DNA of 64,000 nt from JAAYBG01 sp964411675 (GCA_964411675.1 CAYPLR010000002.1:43765-107764); one strand, 5' to 3'; positions 25,104 to 33,387 are shown, numbered from the stretch's first letter. Program-made: numbers and translations. Notes: a model not told the origin generated them from the letters alone.

Positions 25104-26228
25104 ATGAGATATAGAATAGAGAAAGATTCGTTAGGAGAAAAAATTATTCCCGCTGAATCATATTTTGGAATTCAAACTCTTCGCTCAAAAGAATTATTTC
25201 AAATAACAAAGCATGGTCAATGCCGCCAAAACATTAAGGCTTTTGCCCATGTGAAAAAAGCAGCTGCAAAAACTAATCAAGAATTTGGTTTTATTCCTAA
25301 GGAAAAAGCAAATGCAATTAGTCTAAGCGCTGATGAGATATTGAATGGAAGACTTCATGGACAATTCGTTACAGATTCTATTCAAGATGGCTATGGAATG
25401 GGAATGCATATGAATGCCTGCGAGGTAATCGCAAATCGAGCCAATGAGATGCTTGGTGGTGAAAAAGGTCGCTATGATAAAGTTGACCCAGTAGCAGATG
25501 TCAATTTGAATCAAGACAATGAAGAAGTAGTTGTACTAGCAGGAAAAATTACAACCATTCGATTAGTGAAGAAATTAATGACAGAAGCCAAGAAACTTGT
25601 GAATGCTTATTATGACAAAATCGAACAAGCTAATCTTGATAAAGAAGATCCAAAATCATTTGGGTATCAGTTGGCATCAATGGCAAGTATTTTAGAGAAA
25701 GATATCAAACGTCTCGACAAAGCACTAGACTCTATGTTAGAAATTCATTTTGGACTAGCTTTGAATCTTAATGAAGAACAAGGAAGAGATGAATATTTAA
25801 AAAAATTTGTGAAGAACTTGAGTTTATCTAACAGTGAAAGCTACAACTATTCAAAAAACGCTTTAGATTCTATTCGTAGTTTAAATGGTTTTATGATGGT
25901 TTCTTCTGTCTTAAAAAATATGATTATTAATTTTTCGAAAATAGCAAGCGATATGAAAATATTATCGAAAGAAGGAAAAATAAAAATCCCTCAAGTTCAG
26001 GATTTTCTAACATTTACGGATAATAATGTCGTTTTAGATATGGTTAGGCAAATCTCATTTTATATTATGGGAAATGATTTAACGATTTCTCGAGCAGTTG
26101 AAGAAGGAGATTTAGGAATCAACATCTTCAAACCAATGATCTTTGCTTGTTTATTTGAAAGTGCCAATTTAATTAGAAGAGCTATTAGAACGGTTAGAGA
26201 AAAAGTAGTCGAACCAATGCAAATATAA
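25104..26228 (+). CDS. Aspartase/fumarase-family protein lacking the catalytic motifs
   Basis: The N-terminus (MRYRIEKDSLGEKIIPAESYFGIQTLRS) and NACEVIANRANEMLGG clearly belong to the aspartate ammonia-lyase/class II fumarase superfamily, and the C-terminal MGNDLTISRAVEEGDLGINIFKP matches its helical core. But the three signature regions have changed: the GTSxNMN loop reads GMGMHMN, the HVNxxQSxND segment reads DVNLNQDNEEV, and the catalytic GSSxMPxKxNP loop reads EGKIKIPQVQDF. The protein is 374 residues, about 95 shorter than aspartase. It is unlikely to be an ordinary lyase; it may be a pseudoenzyme or have a new activity. The reading frame is intact and codon use looks normal. The start follows GGAGGTGCCT. 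Confidence 0.75.
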   Translation: MRYRIEKDSLGEKIIPAESYFGIQTLRSKELFQITKHGQCRQNIKAFAHVKKAAAKTNQEFGFIPKEKANAISLSADEILNGRLHGQFVTDSIQDGYGMGMHMNACEVIANRANEMLGGEKGRYDKVDPVADVNLNQDNEEVVVLAGKITTIRLVKKLMTEAKKLVNAYYDKIEQANLDKEDPKSFGYQLASMASILEKDIKRLDKALDSMLEIHFGLALNLNEEQGRDEYLKKFVKNLSLSNSESYNYSKNALDSIRSLNGFMMVSSVLKNMIINFSKIASDMKILSKEGKIKIPQVQDFLTFTDNNVVLDMVRQISFYIMGNDLTISRAVEEGDLGINIFKPMIFACLFESANLIRRAIRTVREKVVEPMQI

Positions 26229-26230
26229 AA

Positions 26231-26248
26231 ACTCCACTTATGTGGAGT
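26231..26248 (+). terminator. Hairpin flanking element copy 2, left
   Basis: ACTCCAC/GTGGAGT with loop TTAT, directly after the aspartase-like gene. Here it is followed by CAGACTGATGAC, not by a T-run. The identical 18 bases recur in the same orientation at 26437-26454, where a T-run follows. Confidence 0.6.
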
Positions 26249-26254
26249 CAGACT

Positions 26255-26434
26255 GATGACAAACTACCTTTTTTAAAAAGCAATAAAAGGTAGTTTTTTA
26301 TTTTCCCCATTTGGCATCTAAATATATACCCCATATGATGATTAATCCCCACAAGGGGGATATATAGAAAAATAATCCCCACTTAACAATCATATGAGAA
26401 CAAAAAAATATGAGCGTTGACTTTGTCAACGCTC
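26255..26434. repeat. Structured intergenic element, copy 2 (inverted orientation)
   Basis: Relative to copies 1 and 3 this one runs right to left: GATGACAA (26255), hairpin with AACTACCTTTT and AAAAGGTAGTT arms and T-run, TTTTATTTTCCCC, a middle with several CCCC tracts and the pair ATCATATGAG/CATATGATGAT, and hairpin GAGCGTTGAC/GTCAACGCTC (26412-26434). It lies between the convergent aspartase-like and dppA genes; the first hairpin terminates the plus strand and the second the minus strand. Confidence 0.8.
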
Positions 26435-26436
26435 TG

Positions 26437-26460
26437 ACTCCACTTATGTGGAGTTTTTTT
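26437..26460 (+). terminator. Hairpin flanking element copy 2, right
   Basis: Direct repeat of the 18-base hairpin at 26231, here followed by TTTTTT, a complete plus-strand terminator. It abuts the dppA stop codon. Confidence 0.75.
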
Positions 26461-27256
26461 ATAGGATAAATTTGAAAACAGTTAAGATATCAGTATAATT
26501 TGATGATTGACAAATGACACTGTCACTTCCTAAAAGTTTACAACCAGGAAAGAAAGAATTACGATAAGCATCAGTATGGCGTTTATATTGTATTTCTATC
26601 TCAAATTTTTTTGGTAAAGATACTATATTCTGTGCCAAATCTTTAGTTAAAGCTTGAAAAACGCCTTCTTCAATTTCTTTACAAGTAATATGTGGATGTT
26701 TAGAAATGACAGCATTGAAACGTCCCTCTTTACTAGCTACGGTTTCAATATTAGGATTTATCTCTTTCACAAGATTTGTTAGGTTAGCATCTCCACTTAA
26801 AAAAGCAACGGGTACATTTAATAACGATGCATAATAAGAATTAATAGTAAATTCACTTGCAATTACGTTGTTTATCTTAACGTAATGAATGTTTGTATTC
26901 ATGGTGTGGGACAAAGGATTTCCATTTGAGCGTGATGGGCTGTGATAGCCAATAAAAACAACAGCATCAAAAGAAGAATCTAATCCTGCCATCATACTGC
27001 ATAGACTGCCTTCCCAACCACGATGAAGCTTAACCATTTCTGGTAAATCAAGAATGTTTAGATTTCTTGCACTATCGTGAGCATCTTTAATAACAATTTC
27101 TGTTGCTCCTGCACGGATTGCACCCAGACAAGCAGCGTTTACTTCCCTTTGTAATTCTTCTTGAAACTCCTTATAACGAGGAGAAGAGACTTCTGTTTCT
27201 TCCCAATGGCAAATGCCATTGATACCTTCAATATCAATACTTAAAAATACTTTCAT
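26459..27256 (-). CDS. dppA: M55-family D-aminopeptidase
   Basis: DppA is a zinc-dependent D-specific aminopeptidase (Bacillus DppA forms a decameric ring) that splits D-Ala-D-Ala and related peptides. The 265-residue sequence keeps the metal ligands in order: Asp8 and Glu10 (SIDIEGINGI), His60 (KDAHDS), His105 (GYHSPS) and Glu135 (ASEFTINS), plus His117 near the catalytic position. The start follows CAGGAGGAAAT. It is alone, without the dipeptide transporter found in Bacillus. It fits the peptidoglycan-fragment theme of the region from 35 to 61 kb. Confidence 0.92.
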   Translation of the reverse strand: MKVFLSIDIEGINGICHWEETEVSSPRYKEFQEELQREVNAACLGAIRAGATEIVIKDAHDSARNLNILDLPEMVKLHRGWEGSLCSMMAGLDSSFDAVVFIGYHSPSRSNGNPLSHTMNTNIHYVKINNVIASEFTINSYYASLLNVPVAFLSGDANLTNLVKEINPNIETVASKEGRFNAVISKHPHITCKEIEEGVFQALTKDLAQNIVSLPKKFEIEIQYKRHTDAYRNSFFPGCKLLGSDSVICQSSNYTDILTVFKFIL

Positions 27257-27343
27257 AAAACTAATTTCCTCCTGACAATTACAAATTAATTATACATTAA
27301 AAAGGGGATATTTTAAATATATATTTTATTTTTCTACTATTTA

Positions 27344-27352
27344 TGATATAAT
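27344..27352 (+). promoter_or_regulatory. Extended -10 promoter
   Basis: TGATATAAT at 27344-27352, 25 bases before the gene at 27377. Confidence 0.55.
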
Positions 27353-27376
27353 AAGTTCATATTTCGGAGGTAAATA

Positions 27377-28084
27377 ATGGAAAAAATTAAAATGCGTACC
27401 AAATTTGATTATAGGACAATGAAGTATTGTAATATGTATTTATTAACATATAAAAGAAAGAGCTTCCTTATGTATATTTTCTTAATTTTATTATCGCTTG
27501 GAGCAAGTGTTTACTTTGGATTCTTTTCTGGAGAAAACAATAATTTATTAATGGCTGGTTTATTTTTATTAGTTGCAGCATATGTTGCTTATCAAGCTTT
27601 ATCGGTAGAAAAAGCTTTAGACAAGCATTTACAAAATTTCTTTTATAATCGCCCTGTTGTTGAACAAATTATTGAAATTGATGAAGAGAAGATTACCATT
27701 ACAGCATCATCAAGACCTAATGAGCCACAAACATATGACTGGAGTTTTGTGAGTGAAATTCATGAAATTCCTCAATACTATATGTTGTTTGTTGGAAAGA
27801 ATACGCCAATTATTCTTGATCGTAGTGAGGAAGCTTTACTGGAAGGTTCATTTGCTGATTTAGCAGCGTTAATTACTGAAAAAGCAGAAACAAAACCATA
27901 TAAAATTCTTAATAAAAATATCATTAAGAAGCCAATTACCTATGTACACCAATATATTGAACCCGTTCATAATATAGAAGAGGTTGAAGCAACTGATGAA
28001 AGCCAAGAAGTACCAGAAGTAGAAGTAAAAAATGTTGAAGAAGCAGAAGTAGTTGCTCCAAAAGAAGATAACAAACAAGAATAA
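27377..28084 (+). CDS. YcxB-like membrane protein with acidic tail
   Basis: A 235-residue protein with two membrane helices close together (about 31-48 and 54-71), then a beta-rich domain with EEKITITASSRPNEPQTYDWSFVSEIHEIPQYYMLFVGKNTPIIL, the YcxB-like pattern also found at 10324 and 28084. The last 45 residues are Glu/Val-rich and probably disordered. The start follows CGGAGGTAAATA. It heads a run of tightly packed genes (27377-29522 and on), overlapping the next by one base. No function is known for the family. Confidence 0.6.
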   Translation: MEKIKMRTKFDYRTMKYCNMYLLTYKRKSFLMYIFLILLSLGASVYFGFFSGENNNLLMAGLFLLVAAYVAYQALSVEKALDKHLQNFFYNRPVVEQIIEIDEEKITITASSRPNEPQTYDWSFVSEIHEIPQYYMLFVGKNTPIILDRSEEALLEGSFADLAALITEKAETKPYKILNKNIIKKPITYVHQYIEPVHNIEEVEATDESQEVPEVEVKNVEEAEVVAPKEDNKQE

Positions 28085-28605
28085 TGAAAGTTGTTGTCAG
28101 TACTAATTTTTCTGAATCGCGAGCAAAAACTTTTTTTCGCTTTCACTTAACGAAGAAATCAAAATCTCAATATATTTATTTTGGGATTGGATTATTCCTA
28201 ATCATTCTAGGAATATTATTCGTATTTGCTTTTCACAAAGATACGGCAGGAATGATTATTTTTATTGCTGGATTTGCTGTTTTTATCGTTAGGCCGATAC
28301 AAATAAATTCAATCGTAAATAAAATTGTGATGAGAAACAAAATTAGTGGTGGTAAATATATCATCACCATTGAGGATGATTTCATTGCCTATGATTTTGA
28401 AGGGAATGTTCGTCGTTACTCATGGAAAACGATTGAATGTGTATTTGAAACAGAGGATTGTTTTTATATTTATACAAACCCTAACATGGCAATCATTTTA
28501 CCTAAATTTACAGTTGAGGGAGCAAAGCGTAAAGAATTAATAGAATTTTTTAAAACAAAAGTCACTTATAAAAAATATCGCTTCAAGCAGAAAGCAGAAG
28601 AGTAA
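28084..28605 (+). CDS. YcxB-like membrane protein
   Basis: A 173-residue protein with two membrane helices (about 30-47 and 55-73) and a C-terminal domain ISGGKYIITIEDDFIAYDFEGNVRRYSWKTIECVFETEDCFYIYTNPNMAIILPK, which matches the YcxB-like tail better than the other two paralogues. Its start overlaps the previous stop as TAATG. It probably forms a pair with the preceding protein. Confidence 0.65.
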   Translation: MKVVVSTNFSESRAKTFFRFHLTKKSKSQYIYFGIGLFLIILGILFVFAFHKDTAGMIIFIAGFAVFIVRPIQINSIVNKIVMRNKISGGKYIITIEDDFIAYDFEGNVRRYSWKTIECVFETEDCFYIYTNPNMAIILPKFTVEGAKRKELIEFFKTKVTYKKYRFKQKAEE

Positions 28606-28608
28606 GCC

Positions 28609-28824
28609 ATGAAAAAAGTTCTTATTTTCTTAGGTATTCTTGCAGCATTATTGCTAGGTTTTACTACGCTAGATGGAATCGGGTTGATTATTTTCTTGCT
28701 AGTTGTTTTTCCATTGGTTTTTTTCTATTTACCAATTTTATTAAGAATTGAGAAAAAAGAAGAATTGACAGAAGAAGCCAAAAAAGAAAGAGATAAAAAA
28801 GATCGCTTTTCGCGGTGGGAATAA
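28609..28824 (+). CDS. Small two-helix membrane protein
   Basis: A 71-residue protein with two hydrophobic segments (about 4-21 and 24-46) and a charged Lys/Glu tail. It starts three bases after the previous stop and its own stop overlaps the next start (TAATG), so it is embedded in the operon and likely to be real in spite of its size. Function unknown. Confidence 0.6.
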   Translation: MKKVLIFLGILAALLLGFTTLDGIGLIIFLLVVFPLVFFYLPILLRIEKKEELTEEAKKERDKKDRFSRWE

Positions 28825-29522
28825 TGAATGTCCAAACCAAAGAAGAATTATTGGTTTTATATGAAGACAATCACGTAATAGTGGTTGTAAAACCAGAAAA
28901 CATGCTATCTCAAGAGGATATTACGACTGAGGATGACATGGTTAATCTTGTGAAAGAATATTTAAAAGTAAAATATCAAAAGCCAGGAAATGTATATGTA
29001 GGTTTAGTACATCGCTTAGATCGCCGTGTAGGTGGAGTCATGGTTTTTGCACGGACATCGAAAGCGGCTAGTAGATTAAGCGAAGATATACGTAACCATC
29101 TTTTTTCTAAACAATACTATGCCATTGTTACAGGTAAGTTATTAAAAGAAGAAACAATCACTAGTTATCTTGTGAAAGAAGAGAAAGGCAATAAACACAT
29201 AGCAAAAATATCATCAAGCGATGATGAAAAAGCAAAAGAAGCGATTCTTGATTATACCATTGTTAAACATATTAAAATAAATGATAAAGATTTTACCATA
29301 TTACAAATCAATTTAATTACAGGTAGATACAACCAAATCAGATTACAACTATCTAGTATAGGCCATCCAATTATCAATGATTTTAAATATGGATATGTGG
29401 GAACAAACGTGGAAAATAGTTTAGGACTTTGGTGTTATAAGATTACATTCTTACACCCAGTTTCTAAAGAAAAAATAGAGATTTCTTACTTACCAAAGAA
29501 TGGAGTGTGGCGTTTCTTATGA
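28824..29522 (+). CDS. RluA/RluD-family pseudouridine synthase
   Basis: Isomerises specific uridines in rRNA or tRNA. The catalytic motif is seen as VHRLDRRVGGVMVFA (Asp near 70), with DNHVIVVVKPENM upstream and the later KxYYAIVTG and RYNQIRLQLSSIGHPIINDFKYG segments, all in family order. At 232 residues it is short and lacks the N-terminal S4 domain, like the YjbO/RluA-type members. The ATG at 28824 follows GGTGGGAATA; a GTG start nine bases earlier is less likely. Target site unknown. Confidence 0.88.
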   Translation: MNVQTKEELLVLYEDNHVIVVVKPENMLSQEDITTEDDMVNLVKEYLKVKYQKPGNVYVGLVHRLDRRVGGVMVFARTSKAASRLSEDIRNHLFSKQYYAIVTGKLLKEETITSYLVKEEKGNKHIAKISSSDDEKAKEAILDYTIVKHIKINDKDFTILQINLITGRYNQIRLQLSSIGHPIINDFKYGYVGTNVENSLGLWCYKITFLHPVSKEKIEISYLPKNGVWRFL

Positions 29523-31474
29523 AAAACAAGAAAGGTTTTATTATATTCGCCGTTATCATCATTATTTTTTGTTTCACTGTATTGGTAGGAATTCTTTCCA
29601 ATTCAGATATAGCAATCGAATCCTATGATGCAATTATCGATGTTGATGAAGCAGGAAACATGACTGTTGATGAAACGTGGGTTATTCGATATCCAGAGGA
29701 TTATAACGTTCGTTTTCGTGATTTGAAATATGGAAAAGATCATCGTAACAATCCATTAATGTCAGGAATGAATTATCAAAATGATCAGGCCAATTTGGAC
29801 TTGAATACGATAAAGACAAGAGTTTCTTATATTGATGGTGATGATATCATTGATGTCACAGAAAAAATAGACATAGGCTATTCTTATAATGGAGATAGAG
29901 ATGAACTAGGTGAATTGATAGAGTGTTATCCTTATAGTTCGGAATGTGAATCCGTTTTTGTCAATTTACAAGCTATTGGTGGTATGAAAGAAAAAATGGT
30001 GTTTGAATATACCTACACCATTAATGGAGCAGTAACTGGTTATAATGATATCGCTGAATTAAATTGGGTGTTATTTAGCGGTGTTGAAGCTATGGTAAAA
30101 AAAGCCCAAGTAAAAATTAACATTTATAATAATACAAATTTAGATGCATTACGGGTTTGGGGACATGGCTTAAGTCAAGGAAACATTGACATCACTTCTG
30201 TAAAAGAAATCAATATTAGCGCTAGAAATGTAAAAGCAACGGAGGAGTTAGAATTCCGTGTTCTAATGGACAATACTGCTGTGGCTAGTATTGCGAGTGA
30301 TAATGTCATTCTAGGAACTATGCAAGAAAAGATTATCGACTATGAAACCGACTTAGCAAGACAAACAAATATTAAAAATATAATTGCCAAGATTATAAAT
30401 TTGTTAACAATCATATTAGTCATTGTGATGGCTTATATTACTTATAAGGTATATAAAAAATATGATAAAGAATATGCTCCAGAGTTCTCAGGAGTTTATT
30501 ATCGGGAATTACCATATGAATACACACCAGCAGAAATGAGTTATTTGTACTATTTTGGAAAAACAAATGACGAGGATGTTACAGCAACTCTGCTAGATTT
30601 AGTGCGTAAAGGTTATCTAGAATTAGAAGTAACCCCATCGATTGCCAATAAAAAAGATAATAATATGACTATCTATTTAAATAAAGATCAATCGCTTGCT
30701 GACTTATTACCTCATGAAGAGCATATCATTCAATGGTTTATCAAAGATATTGGCGATGGTGAAAAAGTAACCATTGAGCAGATTGAAAAATATGGTAAGA
30801 AGAGTTACGCGGAAGCAACAAAATTCACTAGTCAAGGAGCTCAATTTAAACGAAAAGTGAAAGCAGAAGCGGTCAAATATGACTTCTTTGAAAATGCCGC
30901 AGAGAAAGCAAAAAATAAAGCGCAAATTTATGTGCTATTACCAATTGCTTTTGCTGTGTTATGTTTATTAATTGTACCTATGTTTAGTGTTGATGCAAAA
31001 GTAAATGGTTTTATTTCTATAGCAATTATGGCGATTTATCTTGTTTACTTATATTCCATAAAAAGAAGAAGTAAAGAGGGAAACGAACAATTTGCAAAGT
31101 GGAAAGCTTTTAAACGATTTTTAGAAGAGTTTAGTATGATGAAGGATTACCCAATGCCAAGCGTTATTGTTTGGGAACATTATTTAGTATATGCGACATC
31201 ACTAAAAATTGCTGATAAAGTGATGGATCAATTACGAGTAAAACTACCTGAGATAGATACACAAGAAGGAACATTTTTATCTAGTCGACATGTATATCCA
31301 GGATTCTATTATGGATATATGTTTAATCGAATTCATACATCCGTTTCCATTGCTAGAACTAACGTTGTTAGTACGATTGCAAGTCATAATGCAGCTAGCG
31401 GAATGGGACGTGGTGGTGGATTTAGTGGAGGATCGTCTTTTGGTGGCGGTGGAGGCGGAGCTCGAAGCCGTTAA
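29519..31474 (+). CDS. DUF2207-family membrane protein
   Basis: A 651-residue protein with an N-terminal membrane helix (about 5-25), a long extracellular beta domain (about 30-270, opening IESYDAIIDVDEAGNMTVDETWVIRY as in DUF2207), another helix near 300, a cytoplasmic region, two helices near 475-515, and a C-terminal glycine-rich tail GGGFSGGSSFGGGGGGARSR. The order and the Gly tail are diagnostic for DUF2207. The gene is commonly next to lemA, as here. The start overlaps the previous stop (ATGA), with TGGAGTG as ribosome site. Role unknown; an envelope function is assumed. Confidence 0.85.
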   Translation: MKNKKGFIIFAVIIIIFCFTVLVGILSNSDIAIESYDAIIDVDEAGNMTVDETWVIRYPEDYNVRFRDLKYGKDHRNNPLMSGMNYQNDQANLDLNTIKTRVSYIDGDDIIDVTEKIDIGYSYNGDRDELGELIECYPYSSECESVFVNLQAIGGMKEKMVFEYTYTINGAVTGYNDIAELNWVLFSGVEAMVKKAQVKINIYNNTNLDALRVWGHGLSQGNIDITSVKEINISARNVKATEELEFRVLMDNTAVASIASDNVILGTMQEKIIDYETDLARQTNIKNIIAKIINLLTIILVIVMAYITYKVYKKYDKEYAPEFSGVYYRELPYEYTPAEMSYLYYFGKTNDEDVTATLLDLVRKGYLELEVTPSIANKKDNNMTIYLNKDQSLADLLPHEEHIIQWFIKDIGDGEKVTIEQIEKYGKKSYAEATKFTSQGAQFKRKVKAEAVKYDFFENAAEKAKNKAQIYVLLPIAFAVLCLLIVPMFSVDAKVNGFISIAIMAIYLVYLYSIKRRSKEGNEQFAKWKAFKRFLEEFSMMKDYPMPSVIVWEHYLVYATSLKIADKVMDQLRVKLPEIDTQEGTFLSSRHVYPGFYYGYMFNRIHTSVSIARTNVVSTIASHNAASGMGRGGGFSGGSSFGGGGGGARSR

Positions 31475-31505
31475 AATATAAAAGGAAAGAAAATTGGAGG
31501 AAGTA

Positions 31506-32096
31506 ATGATGATTTTTTTAAGTGTTGGTGGAACAATTACAATTATTGTTGTAATTTTATTAGTGCTAGTTTTAGCTGGTTTTGTTATTGTAAATTATAA
31601 CAAATTAGTTGAACTAAGAAACAAGGTAAAAAATCAATGGCATCAAATCGATGTTCAATTAAAACGTAGATTTGATATGATTCCAAACTTAGCAGAAACG
31701 GTAAAAGGTTATGCTAAACATGAAGAAGCAATTTTTGGTGAATTTGCGAAAGCAAGAGGACTATATGCTCAAGCTTCACAAACAGGAAATGTTGCAGAGA
31801 TGGCTGAAGCCAATAAAGGATTGGCAGGAGCTTTGAGTAGATTGCTGGTTGTTCAAGAACAATATCCAGAATTACAAGCAAATACTAATTTCCAACAAAT
31901 GATGAAAGATTTAAAAGAAACAGAAGATAAGATTGCTTATCAAAGACAATTCTATAATGATGTTGTACAAATAAACAATAATAAAATAGAAATGTTCCCA
32001 AGCAATATTATTGCAAAATTATTTGGTTTTAAGATTGCTGAATTCTTTGCTTTAACTGAAGAAGGCGAAAGAGAAGCACCAAAAGTATCATTTTAA
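31506..32096 (+). CDS. lemA: LemA-family protein
   Basis: A 196-residue protein with one N-terminal membrane helix (about 8-30) and a long antiparallel helical bundle. NYNKLVELRNKVKNQWHQIDVQLKRR and the later NNKIEMFPSNIIAKLFGFKIAEFF are LemA signatures. The start at 31506 follows GGAGGAAGTA; an in-frame TTG at 31494 is inside that site. It forms the common pair with the DUF2207 gene and is followed by a hairpin. Its biochemical role is not known. Confidence 0.92.
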   Translation: MMIFLSVGGTITIIVVILLVLVLAGFVIVNYNKLVELRNKVKNQWHQIDVQLKRRFDMIPNLAETVKGYAKHEEAIFGEFAKARGLYAQASQTGNVAEMAEANKGLAGALSRLLVVQEQYPELQANTNFQQMMKDLKETEDKIAYQRQFYNDVVQINNNKIEMFPSNIIAKLFGFKIAEFFALTEEGEREAPKVSF

Positions 32097-32101
32097 AAAA
32101 T

Positions 32102-32129
32102 AAGCATGTGAATAATCTCACATGCTTTT
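32102..32129 (+). terminator. Terminator after lemA
   Basis: AAGCATGTG/CACATGCTT, a 9-bp stem with an 8-base loop and a short T-run (TTTT). Confidence 0.65.
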
Positions 32130-32166
32130 GATATATTGGTTATAAGGTTTTACTAAGAGGTGGTTT

Positions 32167-32895
32167 GTGGAAAAATTATTTTGGGAGAAAGAGTATACGA
32201 TCACAACGAATAGTTTAGATTGTCATGATCGATTATCTTTAGTAGGAATTCTCGATTTATTACAAGATGCAGCAGGATATCATGCTGCTCTTTTAGGATT
32301 GGGATTTGATGATTTAAAAGAAATAGGAATAACTTGGCTTTTAGTTAGAACAAAATTTGAGATTGTGAAAGAATTGCCACCCATTAGAAGAGTAAAAGTA
32401 AAAACATGGCAAAGTTACAAAGGCCGTGTTGATTATGAAAGAGACTATTTAGTCTGTAATGAAAATGATGAGGTACTAATCAAAGGGACTAGCAAGTGGT
32501 GTTTGATTGAACCGAAGACTCGTCGCATTGTTCCAACATCGAGGATAAGTTTTGATATTACTTATCCAGATAAGCGTAATTATGAAAAACGATTTGAAAA
32601 GCTTGATTTTACATTGAAAGAGGTAATGAATGAGAAGACCTACACTGTTTACCAAAGTCATCTTGATCACAATTTTCATGTAAACAACACGAAATATGGG
32701 GAGTTCATTATGAATACTATTTCTCTTTCACAGGAGGAACAAATTAAAAATTTTGAAATTAATTATATAAAAGAAGTTCATCTTCATGATGAACTGACCA
32801 TTAAATTTAATAAACAAGGAAATCAATACTTTATTGAAGGATATAGTAATAATGAATTAGCAATCAGAAGTTTTTTAGAAGTTGAAAAGCACTGA
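32167..32895 (+). CDS. Acyl-ACP thioesterase
   Basis: Releases fatty acids from acyl carrier protein. The 242-residue double-hotdog protein resembles bacterial relatives of plant FatA/FatB: LLDLLQDAAGYHA, GITWLLVRTKFEIVKELP, ...VKTWQSYKGRVDYERDY, and the second-domain HLDHNFHVNNTKYGEF with the conserved Asn-His region. The start is GTG at 32167 after AAGAGGTGG. Wall-less and gut Bacillota often have this gene. A short stem (AAAAGC/GCTTTTT) overlaps the stop codon and may terminate it. Confidence 0.88.
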   Translation: MEKLFWEKEYTITTNSLDCHDRLSLVGILDLLQDAAGYHAALLGLGFDDLKEIGITWLLVRTKFEIVKELPPIRRVKVKTWQSYKGRVDYERDYLVCNENDEVLIKGTSKWCLIEPKTRRIVPTSRISFDITYPDKRNYEKRFEKLDFTLKEVMNEKTYTVYQSHLDHNFHVNNTKYGEFIMNTISLSQEEQIKNFEINYIKEVHLHDELTIKFNKQGNQYFIEGYSNNELAIRSFLEVEKH

Positions 32896-32908
32896 TTGCT
32901 TTTTATAA

Positions 32909-32931
32909 TAAAAAAACCCCTAAAACAGGGG
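32909..32931 (-). terminator. Terminator of rpmE
   Basis: Minus strand: CCCCT/AGGGG stem followed by a run of seven or more T. Confidence 0.8.
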
Positions 32932-32932
32932 A

Positions 32933-33142
32933 TTATTTATCTTTCTTTTCTAAACGTTTATTGAAACGCTCTACACGACCAGCAGCTTGAACAAATTTTT
33001 GTTGCCCTGTAAAGAAAGGATGACATTTTGCACAAGTATCTACACGCATTTCTTTCAAAACAGAACCTGTTTCAAAAGTGTTACCGCAAGATGTACAAAC
33101 AACAGTTATTTTGTTGTATTTTGGATGAATTCCTTTTTTCAT
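32933..33142 (-). CDS. rpmE: 50S ribosomal protein L31, zinc type
   Basis: A 69-residue ribosomal protein of the zinc-binding L31 class, seen from Cys16 and Cys19 (CTSC) and Cys37 and Cys40 (CAKC). The opening MKKGIHPKYN and the HPFFTGQQKFVQAAGRVERFNKR segment are typical. It is a single-gene unit on the minus strand with strong promoter, a small hairpin in the leader and a strong terminator. The Cys-free, zinc-independent L31 paralogue is not in this window. Confidence 0.97.
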   Translation of the reverse strand: MKKGIHPKYNKITVVCTSCGNTFETGSVLKEMRVDTCAKCHPFFTGQQKFVQAAGRVERFNKRLEKKDK

Positions 33143-33160
33143 AGTTTTACTCCTTCCGCC

Positions 33161-33178
33161 ATAGTTTATGTCAACTAT
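33161..33178 (-). promoter_or_regulatory. Hairpin in the rpmE leader
   Basis: ATAGTT/AACTAT with a 6-base loop, just upstream of the GGAAGGAG ribosome site of rpmE. L31 mRNAs of Firmicutes can carry an autoregulatory leader hairpin bound by L31; this is a candidate by position only. Confidence 0.4.
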
Positions 33179-33195
33179 AGTAAGTTTCCTGATAT

Positions 33196-33224
33196 ATTAT
33201 ATAACAAAATGTAATGAAAGTCAA
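33196..33224 (-). promoter_or_regulatory. Promoter of rpmE
   Basis: Minus strand: TTGACT (33224-33219), 17-bp spacer, TATAAT (33201-33196). Confidence 0.8.
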
Positions 33225-33349
33225 GATAAAATATAGGGGATTATTAATGAACGATAGGATTGTTTTTCTTTTTCTTAATAAGAAAAAAATAAATGATTTT
33301 TATTCGGGATAAAGTTATAAAAAAACTTTATAAAACAAATTTAATATTG

Positions 33350-33355
33350 TATAAT
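33350..33355 (+). promoter_or_regulatory. -10 element upstream of tdk
   Basis: TATAAT at 33350-33355, 33 bases before tdk; no good -35. Confidence 0.45.
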
Positions 33356-33387
33356 ATATATGAGAAAATAAGTTAAGGAGATCACTT

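Noticed and set aside
26300..26434. G-quadruplex in the CCCC/GGGG tracts of element copy 2
   Set aside because: The four tracts are separated by about 20-35 bases, too far for a typical stable quadruplex, and some can pair with one another as duplex stems.
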